Shown: one piece after another, positions 36,567 through 45,492 of the stretch
How positions within the stretch are numbered: the first letter of the stretch is position 1
Layout: each line of letters begins with the position of its first letter
NCBI GenBank assembly: GCA_016788785.1
Contig: JAEUSM010000018.1
Span: forward strand, 43,826-107,825
DNA: 64,000 nt
DNA from: Candidatus Kapaibacterium sp.
GTDB lineage: Bacteria; Bacteroidota; Ignavibacteria; Kapaibacteriales; JAEUSM01
Direction of reading: 5' to 3'
Notes under the pieces: model-generated
The model's database searches: none
What the model saw: the letters and a program-made list of their open reading frames with translations, nothing else
What the model was told of the DNA's origin: nothing
Made by a program: the position numbers and the translations under genes

Positions 36567-36806
36567 TTAGTATTGGTTGTTTTCTTCGTCATCCTCGTCG
36601 TAAAAATAATCTTCAGTAGCATTTTCGTATTCAGGCCAGATATCTTCTATTCCTTCATACTCTACATCCAATTCTTCCAATTCCATCAAGTTGTCGATTA
36701 CTTGTTGGGGTGCACCAGTTCTATTTGCGAAATCAATCAAATCTTCTTTCGAAGCTGGCCAAGGTGCGTCCTCTAAAAAATACGCTAATTCAGGAGTCCA
36801 AAACAT
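36567..36806 (-). CDS. DUF2795 family small acidic protein
   Basis: The 79-residue protein has the DUF2795 pattern, WTPELAYFLEDAPWPASKEDLIDFANRTGAPQ split across the first helices, then VIDNLMELEELDVEYEGIEDIWPEY and an acidic Asp/Glu/Tyr tail. It is probably cytosolic and of unknown function; this form is frequent in Bacteroidota/Chlorobi genomes. It is monocistronic with a strong terminator 26 bases downstream. Confidence 0.87.
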   Translation of the reverse strand: MFWTPELAYFLEDAPWPASKEDLIDFANRTGAPQQVIDNLMELEELDVEYEGIEDIWPEYENATEDYFYDEDDEENNQY

Positions 36807-36909
36807 ACGGTTACTCTGTTATCTATAAATTATACAATTATCAAATGAAGTATTTTTTTGCAAAAATACGATAGTTTATGATATATCAAAAATAAATTTT
36901 CGAAATTGC

Positions 36910-39120
36910 TTAACGTTGCAAGATAATAGGTATTGTTTTCGAAGCATTACCAATGGTACATTGTAGTAAATAACTGCCACTTGCTACCGATTCTTTTGGT
37001 ATCAATGTTTCAAAATTGAATGTCATTTTCCCTGAAACTGGTTGAACTGTTTTAGAAGCAATAATTCTTCCTGACATATCAGATATCGAAACAATAGCAG
37101 GTTCATTCGATGTAGTTTCAAGAGTAATCAAGGAAGAATTTTCAATTGGATTTGGTACAACTGACAATTGCAAATCGTTATTTTCAGCAATAGTATTAAC
37201 AGAAGTATAAACAATTGGAGTAGACTTTGTTCCGATACTTTCATTGAAATACGCCTGTCCATTCAATCTGGTTCTCTTGTGAGCTTTGACGATGTAATAT
37301 CGAGTTCCCGTATCAGAAAGGGTATGGACAAAACTTGTTGATGTTTTTGGAATCACTGTAGGAACTTGTTTGAAACTTCCTTTTGGATCATTTGAATAAT
37401 ATAGCAAATACCCATCAATTGCTTCTTTTGGTGCTGTCCATAGTAACGAAACACCACCTTCAATTTCAACGGCTGTTATATTTGAAGGAGGCTCAACTTC
37501 ATAAATACGTAATGTTGGGTCTCCCATTAAAGCAACATGAATTAAACCTCCACCAAAATGTTGAGCACCTTGACCAACAATTTGAGAGTTCACAGGATTA
37601 ATTTGAGTAATACCCATTCCGTAATACGGCATAATTACACCGAAACCAGGATTATTTCCTGCAGGATTATTTTGAGCAATTTTAGTAGCATATCCCATAG
37701 TTTCACCAACGGTCATATGATGGATAAACCAATGTGGACGACCAGCCCAAGCAACAGTAAGAACTTGGGGATCTGAAGCGAGTGCTGATCGCATGTAAGC
37801 ATCTTGATGATCCCAATCACCAAAATAACTACCAAACAAAAACATAAAAATACTTTGTGGTTTTTTGGTAGCAAAATCGGTACTTGTTCCAACACCTCCT
37901 GCACTTGTAAACCATCCACCACCGGTACCATAACTAAACAAATGTTGTTTTGCTTCGGTTTCAGCAAAAAGTTTACCAGCTTTAACACTATCAGGTCCTA
38001 AAATAGACGCAAAATTTCTCCAACCAGTTCCTGCAAATGACTCTGCAAATTGAAATGAACCTTGATTATTTACAAATGGTCCAAAGTTATCGTCAATTAT
38101 CCCATTATAATTTACATCAATTTGACCTGTTCTATACGCATAGTTTTTGTCGAAATAGCGCTCTAATAGCTGCAGTTCCGTTTTATCAGTAAATACAGGT
38201 AAATTGTAAAAATCAATTCGTCCAACGGCAACATCCACATCAGTTGGTAGTGCGGTATTATCAAATTTTCCATCACCCGGAATATTCTCATTTCTAATTC
38301 GTGCCTTAACAGCATTTGAATCTTCATTAGTACGAGACATATTCACAGTTTCATCTGTCCAATATGGAGTTGCGGGACTTCCATTTAGGTCAACAATATC
38401 ACCATAGAACACATCTGCAGGCCATGCACCACCATGATCTGGGTGACCATCAGGGGGTGAAAAATTAGTATTTGATTTAAATGCTCCGGAATACGGTACT
38501 GCTACACGACCTACCAACACAATAGCTTCTAATTTTCCCCCTTTAGATTTTACATATTCTGCTTCGATGATTTGTTTTGTTCTCATAACTTTTGCTGAAT
38601 CAAATTGTTCTGCACGAGGAACTGTCATTCGAACAGGATACCAACCATCTAAGGTCAGTAAATTCTCGTATCGATCTAATTTTGGTGCTAATGATGTTGC
38701 AAATGTTTCATCAACTAAAATTAATACCTTGCCACGAGTTGGAATTGGTAGAAGATTTACTCCTGTTGCAACATACCCAATCGCAATTCTATTGAATAAG
38801 GAGTCTTTTGCATTTCTGCATACTGCATATTCATAGACTACATTTTCTTCAACACTAGAATCTATGTACATAGTTGCATTTGCAGGCAAAATTACGGAAT
38901 CTTTCATCCAAAAATTGGGTTCAGATTTCAATTTTCGTAAAATGGATATTTTAGTAGTGTTCGAATCTGAAGCCCAACTAAGAGCAATTCTATTTTTTGA
39001 ATCTTTTACTGTTTCAACCTTCACTTGCATTGCAAAATCTTTCGATTGGAGGTTTTGAGCATAGGTATGCGAAGTATGTCCTATGAATACCAGTAGCACT
39101 ATGAGTAACAATCTATTCAT
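36910..39120 (-). CDS. Secreted gingipain-fold (C25-like) protein with Fn3 domain and type IX tail, probably inactive
   Basis: The 736-residue protein has a signal peptide (1-21), an Ig/Fn3-like N-terminal part (about 28-125), a caspase/gingipain-like region (about 130-530: LEAIVLVGRVAVPYSG, DVDVAVGRIDFYNL), an Fn3 domain (about 540-635), and a type A type IX sorting tail (about 655-736, VVPNPIENSSLI...). In gingipains the catalytic His sits in THGS and the Cys in CVNGDF, 33 residues apart. Here the matching spots read SYGTGG with Tyr397 and GSYFGDW with Ser431, 34 apart. So both catalytic residues seem lost. It may serve in adhesion or as a secretion-linked pseudo-protease. Confidence 0.8.
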   Translation of the reverse strand: MNRLLLIVLLVFIGHTSHTYAQNLQSKDFAMQVKVETVKDSKNRIALSWASDSNTTKISILRKLKSEPNFWMKDSVILPANATMYIDSSVEENVVYEYAVCRNAKDSLFNRIAIGYVATGVNLLPIPTRGKVLILVDETFATSLAPKLDRYENLLTLDGWYPVRMTVPRAEQFDSAKVMRTKQIIEAEYVKSKGGKLEAIVLVGRVAVPYSGAFKSNTNFSPPDGHPDHGGAWPADVFYGDIVDLNGSPATPYWTDETVNMSRTNEDSNAVKARIRNENIPGDGKFDNTALPTDVDVAVGRIDFYNLPVFTDKTELQLLERYFDKNYAYRTGQIDVNYNGIIDDNFGPFVNNQGSFQFAESFAGTGWRNFASILGPDSVKAGKLFAETEAKQHLFSYGTGGGWFTSAGGVGTSTDFATKKPQSIFMFLFGSYFGDWDHQDAYMRSALASDPQVLTVAWAGRPHWFIHHMTVGETMGYATKIAQNNPAGNNPGFGVIMPYYGMGITQINPVNSQIVGQGAQHFGGGLIHVALMGDPTLRIYEVEPPSNITAVEIEGGVSLLWTAPKEAIDGYLLYYSNDPKGSFKQVPTVIPKTSTSFVHTLSDTGTRYYIVKAHKRTRLNGQAYFNESIGTKSTPIVYTSVNTIAENNDLQLSVVPNPIENSSLITLETTSNEPAIVSISDMSGRIIASKTVQPVSGKMTFNFETLIPKESVASGSYLLQCTIGNASKTIPIILQR

Positions 39121-39291
39121 TTCTTTTCCTATAAAATTGTATAGTATTTAGTATGTAAAAAAGCAAATTAAGAAAAAATTCAGAAATGACAATGAAAGAG
39201 AGAAAAAAAACCGTAAAATCAATGAATTCTACTTTAACTGATGACTTAGACTTTTATGAAAAAAGTATGATGGTGCAAGTTTAGTCATTTT

Positions 39292-39831
39292 CTATTCCAA
39301 TCCTATCCAATCAATTAAAAATTTGAAATCTTCTTCTTGCTTGTTGGCAATCAAAAAACTCACTTGTTCAATGGTATTAAAATTAAAATTTGGATAGTTC
39401 AATTTACGCCCTCTAAACTGAGGATAGAATTCTCCCAATGGTAACTTGATATTTTCCCATTCTCCGGTTGTTGTAAATTGGTAAACGTAAGACTCTGATT
39501 GAGAAATTTCACCCTTCAGACGAAATTCATACGCTTTTCCATCACCTTTAATACGTAAAACTATAAACTTCGTTTCTTCCGATAGTTTTATTGATGTATT
39601 TAATTGAATAGAAGCAAATCCCCCATTGTTTGCTAATGAAACATGACCTGAAAATTTTCCATGTCCATCATCAGTAAGCATCAAAGAACTTTTTGATATA
39701 CCACCCATTACACCATCGTTGACAATTCGCCATTCATTAACAGTTGTTTTAGTTGTAAACGAATAAATCACTTTCATATCTGTCTTTACAAAAAAACTAA
39801 GCGAAATGAAAACTAGGAAGTAAATCATCAA
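39292..39831 (-). CDS. CIA30 domain protein
   Basis: The 179-residue protein has a short hydrophobic start (MMIYFLVFISLSFF, probably signal peptide or anchor) then a CIA30 (NDUFAF1-like) beta-sandwich: WRIVNDGVMGGISKSS, FSGHVSLANNGGFASIQ and FYPQFRGRKL. CIA30 proteins assist complex I assembly in mitochondria; bacterial relatives are carbohydrate-binding-like and of unknown role. It is a lone gene. A 14-bp palindrome GTGAGAATTCTCAC at 39873-39886 lies 42 bases upstream. Confidence 0.87.
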   Translation of the reverse strand: MMIYFLVFISLSFFVKTDMKVIYSFTTKTTVNEWRIVNDGVMGGISKSSLMLTDDGHGKFSGHVSLANNGGFASIQLNTSIKLSEETKFIVLRIKGDGKAYEFRLKGEISQSESYVYQFTTTGEWENIKLPLGEFYPQFRGRKLNYPNFNFNTIEQVSFLIANKQEEDFKFLIDWIGLE

Positions 39832-39872
39832 TTATTTTTTTAGTATTTTTAAAGTTAAAAAGTTTGTCAAAT

Positions 39873-39886
39873 GTGAGAATTCTCAC
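39873..39886. promoter_or_regulatory. 14-bp palindrome upstream of CIA30 gene
   Basis: GTGAGAATTCTCAC is a perfect palindrome 42-55 bases before the CIA30 start, in an AT-rich stretch. A regulator is not identified; it could be chance. Confidence 0.35.
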
Positions 39887-40014
39887 CATCATAGATAATC
39901 ATGGTAAATTCGTAAGAGGAAGGAATTTCAATCACTTAATCTTCCTTTTTTCGAAGACTCGAATTTACAGTTATTTTCTTTAAGCAACAATTATTCGAAA
40001 AAGTTACATCTTTT

Positions 40015-40740
40015 CTACTTCTTCTTGAACACAGAATCGTTGATGCCTTTGTTGACTTTGTAGTTCCAATAATTTAGTGTAACGGTACCTTTGGTCTTGC
40101 CATTTTCAGATGGTTTTCTGTTTTCGGTTTTAGAGTCAAAATCACCAGTCATTGTTTTTGGCAATTTGAATTCTGGAACTTCGAATGAAACAAAAACCTG
40201 TTTAGGAACATAGAATTTTTTGTCTACATTAAGGTATTGAATTTCGGCTGTGAATGTTCCTGATTTTTTCGTAGTTGTTTCCATTTTTGCAATGGTATTA
40301 GTCCGTTCGTCTACCCAAAGAGTTGCAAGAGCAATATCAGAATTTTGCTCCAAAGGAATCATTTTGATTAACTCAACGGTCATTCCATTGTATTTCGCTT
40401 GACCACCGTAAATGGGAGTTGTATTTTTTTCAGTAAGAATTTGAGCAACAGGGGAATTTAACCCTTTTTGTGGCAACATATTCAATCCTTTCAAATCAAA
40501 AGCAGTCTTATCAGGGTATTTGTAAAATACTTTCCCCATTCCTTCTGGTACTTTTAGATAAGAAATATCAATTTTTAATGCCACTTCTGCTTCAAAATCC
40601 TTTACTAATGAATATTGGTAACGAACTTTATCCATTATCTCATTTGGATTTCTGTTGGCTAACGAAGAATACGTGCAAACAAGAATTGTACAAATAAAGA
40701 GAATTGTTTTATGAAAGGATGTCTTTTTTACGAACAACAT
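40015..40740 (-). CDS. LolA-like outer membrane lipoprotein-sorting domain protein
   Basis: The 241-residue protein has a signal peptide (about 1-28, ending SSLANR) and a LolA/RseB-like half-barrel: EIMDKVRYQYSLVKDFEAEV, MGKVFYKYPDKTAFDLKG, and TLWVDERTNTIAKMET. It has a basic C-terminal tail. It overlaps the upstream ABC permease gene by 32 bases, forming an ATPase-permease-LolA-like operon. It probably binds a lipid or hydrophobic ligand in the periplasm in connection with the ABC exporter; this is inferred from context. Confidence 0.83.
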   Translation of the reverse strand: MLFVKKTSFHKTILFICTILVCTYSSLANRNPNEIMDKVRYQYSLVKDFEAEVALKIDISYLKVPEGMGKVFYKYPDKTAFDLKGLNMLPQKGLNSPVAQILTEKNTTPIYGGQAKYNGMTVELIKMIPLEQNSDIALATLWVDERTNTIAKMETTTKKSGTFTAEIQYLNVDKKFYVPKQVFVSFEVPEFKLPKTMTGDFDSKTENRKPSENGKTKGTVTLNYWNYKVNKGINDSVFKKK

Positions 40741-41545
40741 AGATACTTACTCCTAAACAAACGATTAAATGAAGAACTAATGCCCAAATGGATGTGGTGA
40801 TTTTTGCCCAATCGATAGGATTATCAAAAAACAGTCGCCACGAATTGATATAATTGGTAAATAACAATGGTTGGATTGTATCAAAAAGAGAATAATCAAA
40901 CGATGTTATAATGGTAAACAAAATTATGGTAGCAAAGGTGGAAATAAGTGGTCCGAGTGTATTTTCTACAAAAGAAGAAAACATAAATGCAATCGAAGCA
41001 ATGACTGACATTGATAGACCAGCAAAGCCGAATGCGTACAAAAATCTCCAAGGAACATCTGCTTCTGGAACGATTGTGATAGCAGAACGAATGGTAATCA
41101 AATCTCCTGTTCCGAACAGCAATAACCCTATTCCAAAACTCAGTACACCTACCCATGCTACTAATAACAAGGTGTAAATGATAACAGCAATGTATTTCGA
41201 TACCACCATTTGCGTTCGAGAAATGGGACGGGAAAGCATCATTCTGTATGTACCTGAAGTTGCTTCTCCTGAAAGCATATCTCCAGCTACAATTGAAATC
41301 AACAACGGAATATGGACATATAATCCCGTAAGAATAAACACTACGACTAAGTATCCATTGAGGAAATTTCCAGAAAAATCGAATGTATCCTTGAAAGGTT
41401 GTAATGCCAAATTTAAAACCTGGTTGCCTTCCAAATACATCGCTGATGCAATGAGTGGAACAATAAATCCAATAGCCAAAAAGGCAACAATACTTCTAAT
41501 TTTGGAGAAAATTTTAATCAGCTCTAATTTAACGTACGTGAACAT
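40709..41545 (-). CDS. ABC-2 type transporter permease
   Basis: The 278-residue protein has six predicted membrane segments and the ABC-2 pattern: a first TM near 19-38, a large loop, GDMLSGEATSGTYRMMLSRPISRTQMVVSKY (split by the coupling helix), and paired TMs towards the end. It is the membrane partner of the ATPase encoded upstream (17-base overlap) and overlaps the LolA-like gene. The order and overlaps argue for one exporter operon. Substrate unknown. Confidence 0.91.
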   Translation of the reverse strand: MFTYVKLELIKIFSKIRSIVAFLAIGFIVPLIASAMYLEGNQVLNLALQPFKDTFDFSGNFLNGYLVVVFILTGLYVHIPLLISIVAGDMLSGEATSGTYRMMLSRPISRTQMVVSKYIAVIIYTLLLVAWVGVLSFGIGLLLFGTGDLITIRSAITIVPEADVPWRFLYAFGFAGLSMSVIASIAFMFSSFVENTLGPLISTFATIILFTIITSFDYSLFDTIQPLLFTNYINSWRLFFDNPIDWAKITTSIWALVLHLIVCLGVSIYVVRKKDILS

Positions 41546-42458
41546 TTGCTTCCTCCGATGTCAATGAGATAAAATATTCTTCCAAAGAACGAACTGGTAC
41601 AACTGAATTGACAGAAATTGATTTTTCGACAAACAGTTTAGTTATGTCAGCAACATCGTTACTTTTCACAGTGAGGGTAATGGTAGTATCCGTTGAACGA
41701 AGAAAGCTATCTTTCCATTGAGTTGATTCTAATGACTCTTTCGCTTTTTGTGAAGATGATACATCATAAGTTACAGTCATAGCACTAGTGTTGAGCAAGT
41801 CTTTTACCACTCCTTCAACAATTACTTTTCCTTTGTTAAGAATGACCATTCTATTTGCAATCATTTCCACTTCTGAAAGAATATGCGAAGAAAGGAAAAT
41901 TGTTTTTCCCTTTTCTTTGGAAAGGTATAAAATCAAATCACGTATTTCTTTCATTCCAAATGGATCTAATCCATTAGTAGGTTCATCTAAGATAATAACA
42001 TCCGGATCATGGAGCAAGGCTTGTGCTAATCCCAGTCGTTGTTTCATTCCATACGAATACGTTTTGACTTTTGAGTCTGCACGTGAAAGTAAACCAACTA
42101 AATCTAAGAGTTCCTCGATTTTTTTGTTAGAGTAATCAGCTTTGGAAAGTTCTCCTAAAATTCTGAGATTTTTTCGAGCTGAAAGATATAAATAAAAATC
42201 TGGTTTTTCAATGATGGAACCAATTCTACTAAGGATGTTTTTTCTATCGGTAGTTAAGCTCTTCCCAAAAAAATTAATCTCCCCTGATGTTGGTTTTATG
42301 AGCGTGGTCATCATTCTAATGGTTGTGCTTTTACCTGCACCATTGGGTCCTAAAAACCCATAAACATCTCCTTGATTGACGGTAAAATTTACATCCTCAA
42401 CTGCAACAAAATTGTCGAATTTTTTATGGAGATGTTTTACTTCTATTACTGGTATCAC
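41529..42458 (-). CDS. ABC transporter ATP-binding protein
   Basis: The 309-residue protein has Walker [10 protein letters not shown] (about 39-47), the signature [19 protein letters not shown], Walker [14 protein letters not shown] and the H-loop SSHILSEVE. It is of the CcmA/NatA-like export class, with a C-terminal extension (about 220-309). It is the first gene of the operon with the ABC-2 permease and LolA-like protein. About 190 bases of AT-rich sequence upstream are free of genes on both strands and should hold its promoter. Confidence 0.96.
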   Translation of the reverse strand: MIPVIEVKHLHKKFDNFVAVEDVNFTVNQGDVYGFLGPNGAGKSTTIRMMTTLIKPTSGEINFFGKSLTTDRKNILSRIGSIIEKPDFYLYLSARKNLRILGELSKADYSNKKIEELLDLVGLLSRADSKVKTYSYGMKQRLGLAQALLHDPDVIILDEPTNGLDPFGMKEIRDLILYLSKEKGKTIFLSSHILSEVEMIANRMVILNKGKVIVEGVVKDLLNTSAMTVTYDVSSSQKAKESLESTQWKDSFLRSTDTTITLTVKSNDVADITKLFVEKSISVNSVVPVRSLEEYFISLTSEEANVHVR

Positions 42459-42651
42459 CTGTGTTCCTTTACTGTTTGGTAAACAAACAATATTTGATAG
42501 ATTTTAGTTCGTACAGCATTTATACTAACGAAAAATCTAAAAATCTGCATAAGTATGCAAAGAAAATTTCAAGAATGTTCGAATGTAACGTTTTTTCTGT
42601 AAAAAATTGTATAATTTTGTAGAAACAACAATCGTTTTACATTTTTACAAT

Positions 42652-43422
42652 ATGGTTAGTAACTTATTACGTATTGATAGTATTCGTTCTATTTGGGACG
42701 AACAACAACAACAGTGGTTCTATGTAGTTAAAGATGTTGTAGCGTTTTTAGCTGATTCGGTGAATGCAGCAGATTATATCAAAAAATTACGAATGCGTGA
42801 TTCATTTTTATCTGCTCATTGGGATTCTTTGGTACTATTGAAACCAATTCAAACGAATAGTGGTACGCAAAATCTCAGTTGTACGACATTAGAAGGTGTT
42901 TTTCGAATTACAATGTCGATCTCTTCTTACAAAGCAGAATTACTGAAACGTTGGTTATGCTCACTTTCCATTGCATCAGTTCGTGGAATTACTAATCCAT
43001 TAGTACCGTTTCATGAATGGTTTACTATCGTTAATAAACAAGTCAATAATCCAAAATTGATGACGAAGATACTTTCTGGTAAAATGACAAACGAGGAGCT
43101 TGAAAGTGCCATAGAAATTGACCCAAATGAATCGCAAAATGTTTTTCTCAATACCATTGTACAATCAACATTAGACAAACCATCAGCGGTCGGTAAACAA
43201 ATTTCTTTAGAAACCTTTTTTACAATGGTTGATCTACCCTTAAAACCATATATTCAGCAAACGTCAACTTCTAAAATCAAAAAAGAACCTATTAAAAAGG
43301 AAGTGGTAAAAAGAGGTAGAAAACCCGTTGCTGCAACAACAAACACAACAGAAACAGAGGATATACTTCTTTCAGAAAAGAAAGACAAATCGAAAAAGAA
43401 GAAAAAGAAAAAGAAGAAGTAA
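42652..43422 (+). CDS. Bro-N domain protein with polylysine tail
   Basis: The ATG at 42652 (MVSNLLRIDSIRSIWDEQ) is chosen over one at 42607 because the Bro-N/antirepressor domain starts there; the protein has 256 residues. Bro-N features: IWDEQQQQWFYVVKDVVAFL, NAADYIKKLRMRD, and CTTLEGVFRITMSI. Phage antirepressors use this domain for DNA binding; host copies such as this are of unknown role. The C-terminal 60 residues are disordered and basic, ending in a nearly pure Lys run encoded by a GAA/AAG/AAA tract (about 43375-43420) prone to slippage. The nitrilase gene follows 9 bases later. Confidence 0.8.
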   Translation: MVSNLLRIDSIRSIWDEQQQQWFYVVKDVVAFLADSVNAADYIKKLRMRDSFLSAHWDSLVLLKPIQTNSGTQNLSCTTLEGVFRITMSISSYKAELLKRWLCSLSIASVRGITNPLVPFHEWFTIVNKQVNNPKLMTKILSGKMTNEELESAIEIDPNESQNVFLNTIVQSTLDKPSAVGKQISLETFFTMVDLPLKPYIQQTSTSKIKKEPIKKEVVKRGRKPVAATTNTTETEDILLSEKKDKSKKKKKKKKK

Positions 43423-43431
43423 TATCTACCT

Positions 43432-44238
43432 ATGCAATCTTTCAACCTGTCGGTTGTACAAACCTCTCCAATATATACGAACAAACCGGAAAACCTTCAT
43501 TCTATTTGGAATGATATCCAACGTTGCGATTCAGAACTTGTAGCATTTCCTGAACTTGCGACCACTGGATACTTTTTTACTTCCAAAAAAGAACTTGAAT
43601 CGCTTTCAGAACCTGCTCATGGCATGACCTTTCGATTTTTGCGAGACCTATCTGAACGTAGGAAACAACATTATATCGTTGGTTTTGTGGAAGAATATAA
43701 GGGTAAATACTATAATTCGATAATGTTGGTTTCTTATGGAAGAAAAGACCCCATTGTTTATAGAAAAACACATCTTTTCTACAAAGAAACGCTTTGTTTT
43801 ACTCCCGGAAACACAGGTTTTGTAGTCCATAAAATACCGGCTCTCGATTGCACTGTTGGAATGATGATTTGTTATGATTGGCGATTTCCAGAATCGTCGC
43901 GTTCTTTAGGTCTGATGGGTGCTGATTTGATAGTGTGTCCATCAAATCTCATAACCCATCTTTGGGGAAAAGTAATGCCAGCAAGAGCAATTGAAAACAA
44001 GGTGTATTTTGCAGTTGCTAATAGAATTGGCTCAGAAACAGTAAAAAATGAAACTGTTACTTTTACAGGAAAATCTGCAATCTATTCTTATGAAGGAGAT
44101 ACGTTGGCATTGGCTATGGAAAATTCAACAGAAATTATTACAAGTACAATCACACCACAGCTTACACGAGATAAGTCCTTTAATGCTATCAATAACATTA
44201 TCTCTGACCGTAGACCATCAATGTACAAAAACAAATAA
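43432..44238 (+). CDS. Carbon-nitrogen hydrolase (nitrilase superfamily)
   Basis: The 268-residue enzyme has the Glu-Lys-Cys triad: Glu41 in VAFPELATTGY, Lys in YRKTHLF, and Cys in GMMICYDWRFPE. These are thiol hydrolases acting on amides or nitriles, and this size fits omega-amidase or general amidohydrolase-like members; the substrate is not predictable. Its stop overlaps the next start by 1 base (TAATG), and the Bro-N gene precedes by 9 bases, giving a three-gene unit. Confidence 0.93.
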   Translation: MQSFNLSVVQTSPIYTNKPENLHSIWNDIQRCDSELVAFPELATTGYFFTSKKELESLSEPAHGMTFRFLRDLSERRKQHYIVGFVEEYKGKYYNSIMLVSYGRKDPIVYRKTHLFYKETLCFTPGNTGFVVHKIPALDCTVGMMICYDWRFPESSRSLGLMGADLIVCPSNLITHLWGKVMPARAIENKVYFAVANRIGSETVKNETVTFTGKSAIYSYEGDTLALAMENSTEIITSTITPQLTRDKSFNAINNIISDRRPSMYKNK

Positions 44239-45416
44239 TGTCGAATTTTGTTGATACGATTATCATCGGTGGAGGAGCTGCTGGATTATTCACAGCAGCA
44301 TTTGCAGCAAAAAATGGGAAGAAAGTTCTCATCCTCGAGCATAATAACACTTGCGGAAAAAAAATTCGCATTTCCGGAGGTGGAAGATGTAATTTTACGA
44401 ATATTTACACAACCCATGAAAATTTCTTGTCGGAGAACACACATTTCTGCAAATCTGCTTTAAAACGATATACACCCTACGACTTTATAGATTTGGTGGA
44501 ACGTTACAAGATTGCTTACCACGAAAAGACCTTAGGTCAACTATTTTGCGACAAATCTTCACAACAAATAATTGATATGTTAGTACAAGAATGCACAAGT
44601 AGTGGCGTTCAGATTTTAACCGAAGTGCAAGTTGATAGTGTACAAAAAAAAGAAGATACGTTCATCATTGTTACTTCACTTGGTGAATATTCTTCAAAAA
44701 ATCTTGTTATTGCAACAGGAGGTTTGTCAATTCCTCCTTTAGGAGCTACGGATTTTGGATATAAGGTTGCGAAACAATTTGGTCACAAAATAATTCCATG
44801 TGTTCCAGCATTAGTTCCATTGATAATAGATTCACAATCTGAAATAAATTTTTCTCAACTTTCTGGAATTTCCTTTGATTCTATTGTTTCATATGAGCAA
44901 CAACAATTTCGAGAGAACAGTTTATTAACTCACAAAGGAGTATCAGGTCCTGCTATTTTGCAAATTTCATCCTACATACCAAAAAAATCAACAATTACGA
45001 TAAACATTTTACCTCAATTTAGTGAGGAAGAACTTGTACAATTGATCACAAATTCATCACAAAAAATACGCACACTAATACAGCAATTCCTTCCACAACG
45101 ATTTGTTCAAACAATTCTTCCTGAACAACTTCAAGAAGTATCTGGCACTTCGATATCGAAATCTAATGTAAACGAACTCGTTGCATTATTACACCATTGG
45201 AATGTGCCTGTAATAGGAAATTTGGGTTTTACAAAAGCTGAAGTTACCAAAGGGGGTGTTTCAACAAAAGAGATTTCTTCCAAAACAATGGAGTCCACAT
45301 TAGTATCTGGCTTGTTTTTTGTTGGAGAAGTAATGGATGTGACTGGACATTTGGGAGGGTATAATTTTCAATGGGCATGGTCATCTGGTTTTGCCTGTGG
45401 AACTACACTACAATAA
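44238..45416 (+). CDS. FAD/NAD(P)-binding flavoprotein, HI0933/YhiN family
   Basis: The 392-residue protein has an N-terminal FAD motif IIIGGGAAGLFTAAFAA, the family phrase CGKKIRISGGGRCNFTN, LTHKGVSGPAILQIS and the C-terminal GEVMDVTGHLGGYNFQWAWSS site. These are uncharacterised flavoproteins, some annotated as BaiN-type or aminoacetone oxidase-like. Translation is probably coupled to the nitrilase by the 1-base overlap. Function beyond FAD binding is not known. Confidence 0.95.
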   Translation: MSNFVDTIIIGGGAAGLFTAAFAAKNGKKVLILEHNNTCGKKIRISGGGRCNFTNIYTTHENFLSENTHFCKSALKRYTPYDFIDLVERYKIAYHEKTLGQLFCDKSSQQIIDMLVQECTSSGVQILTEVQVDSVQKKEDTFIIVTSLGEYSSKNLVIATGGLSIPPLGATDFGYKVAKQFGHKIIPCVPALVPLIIDSQSEINFSQLSGISFDSIVSYEQQQFRENSLLTHKGVSGPAILQISSYIPKKSTITINILPQFSEEELVQLITNSSQKIRTLIQQFLPQRFVQTILPEQLQEVSGTSISKSNVNELVALLHHWNVPVIGNLGFTKAEVTKGGVSTKEISSKTMESTLVSGLFFVGEVMDVTGHLGGYNFQWAWSSGFACGTTLQ

Positions 45417-45492
45417 GATTATTTAACGTTCAACATTCAAAATTTGTCGACTTATTTTACGTCAAACAACAACTACTTTCTTTACAATAACA

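Noticed and set aside
39121..40014. tRNA or small RNA gene in the gaps around the CIA30 gene
   Set aside because: I found no cloverleaf, CCA end or conserved RNA motif; other gaps in the window were likewise negative.
42652..43422. Prophage remnant suggested by the Bro-N domain
   Set aside because: No integrase, structural or lysis genes are nearby; neighbours are ordinary metabolic genes.
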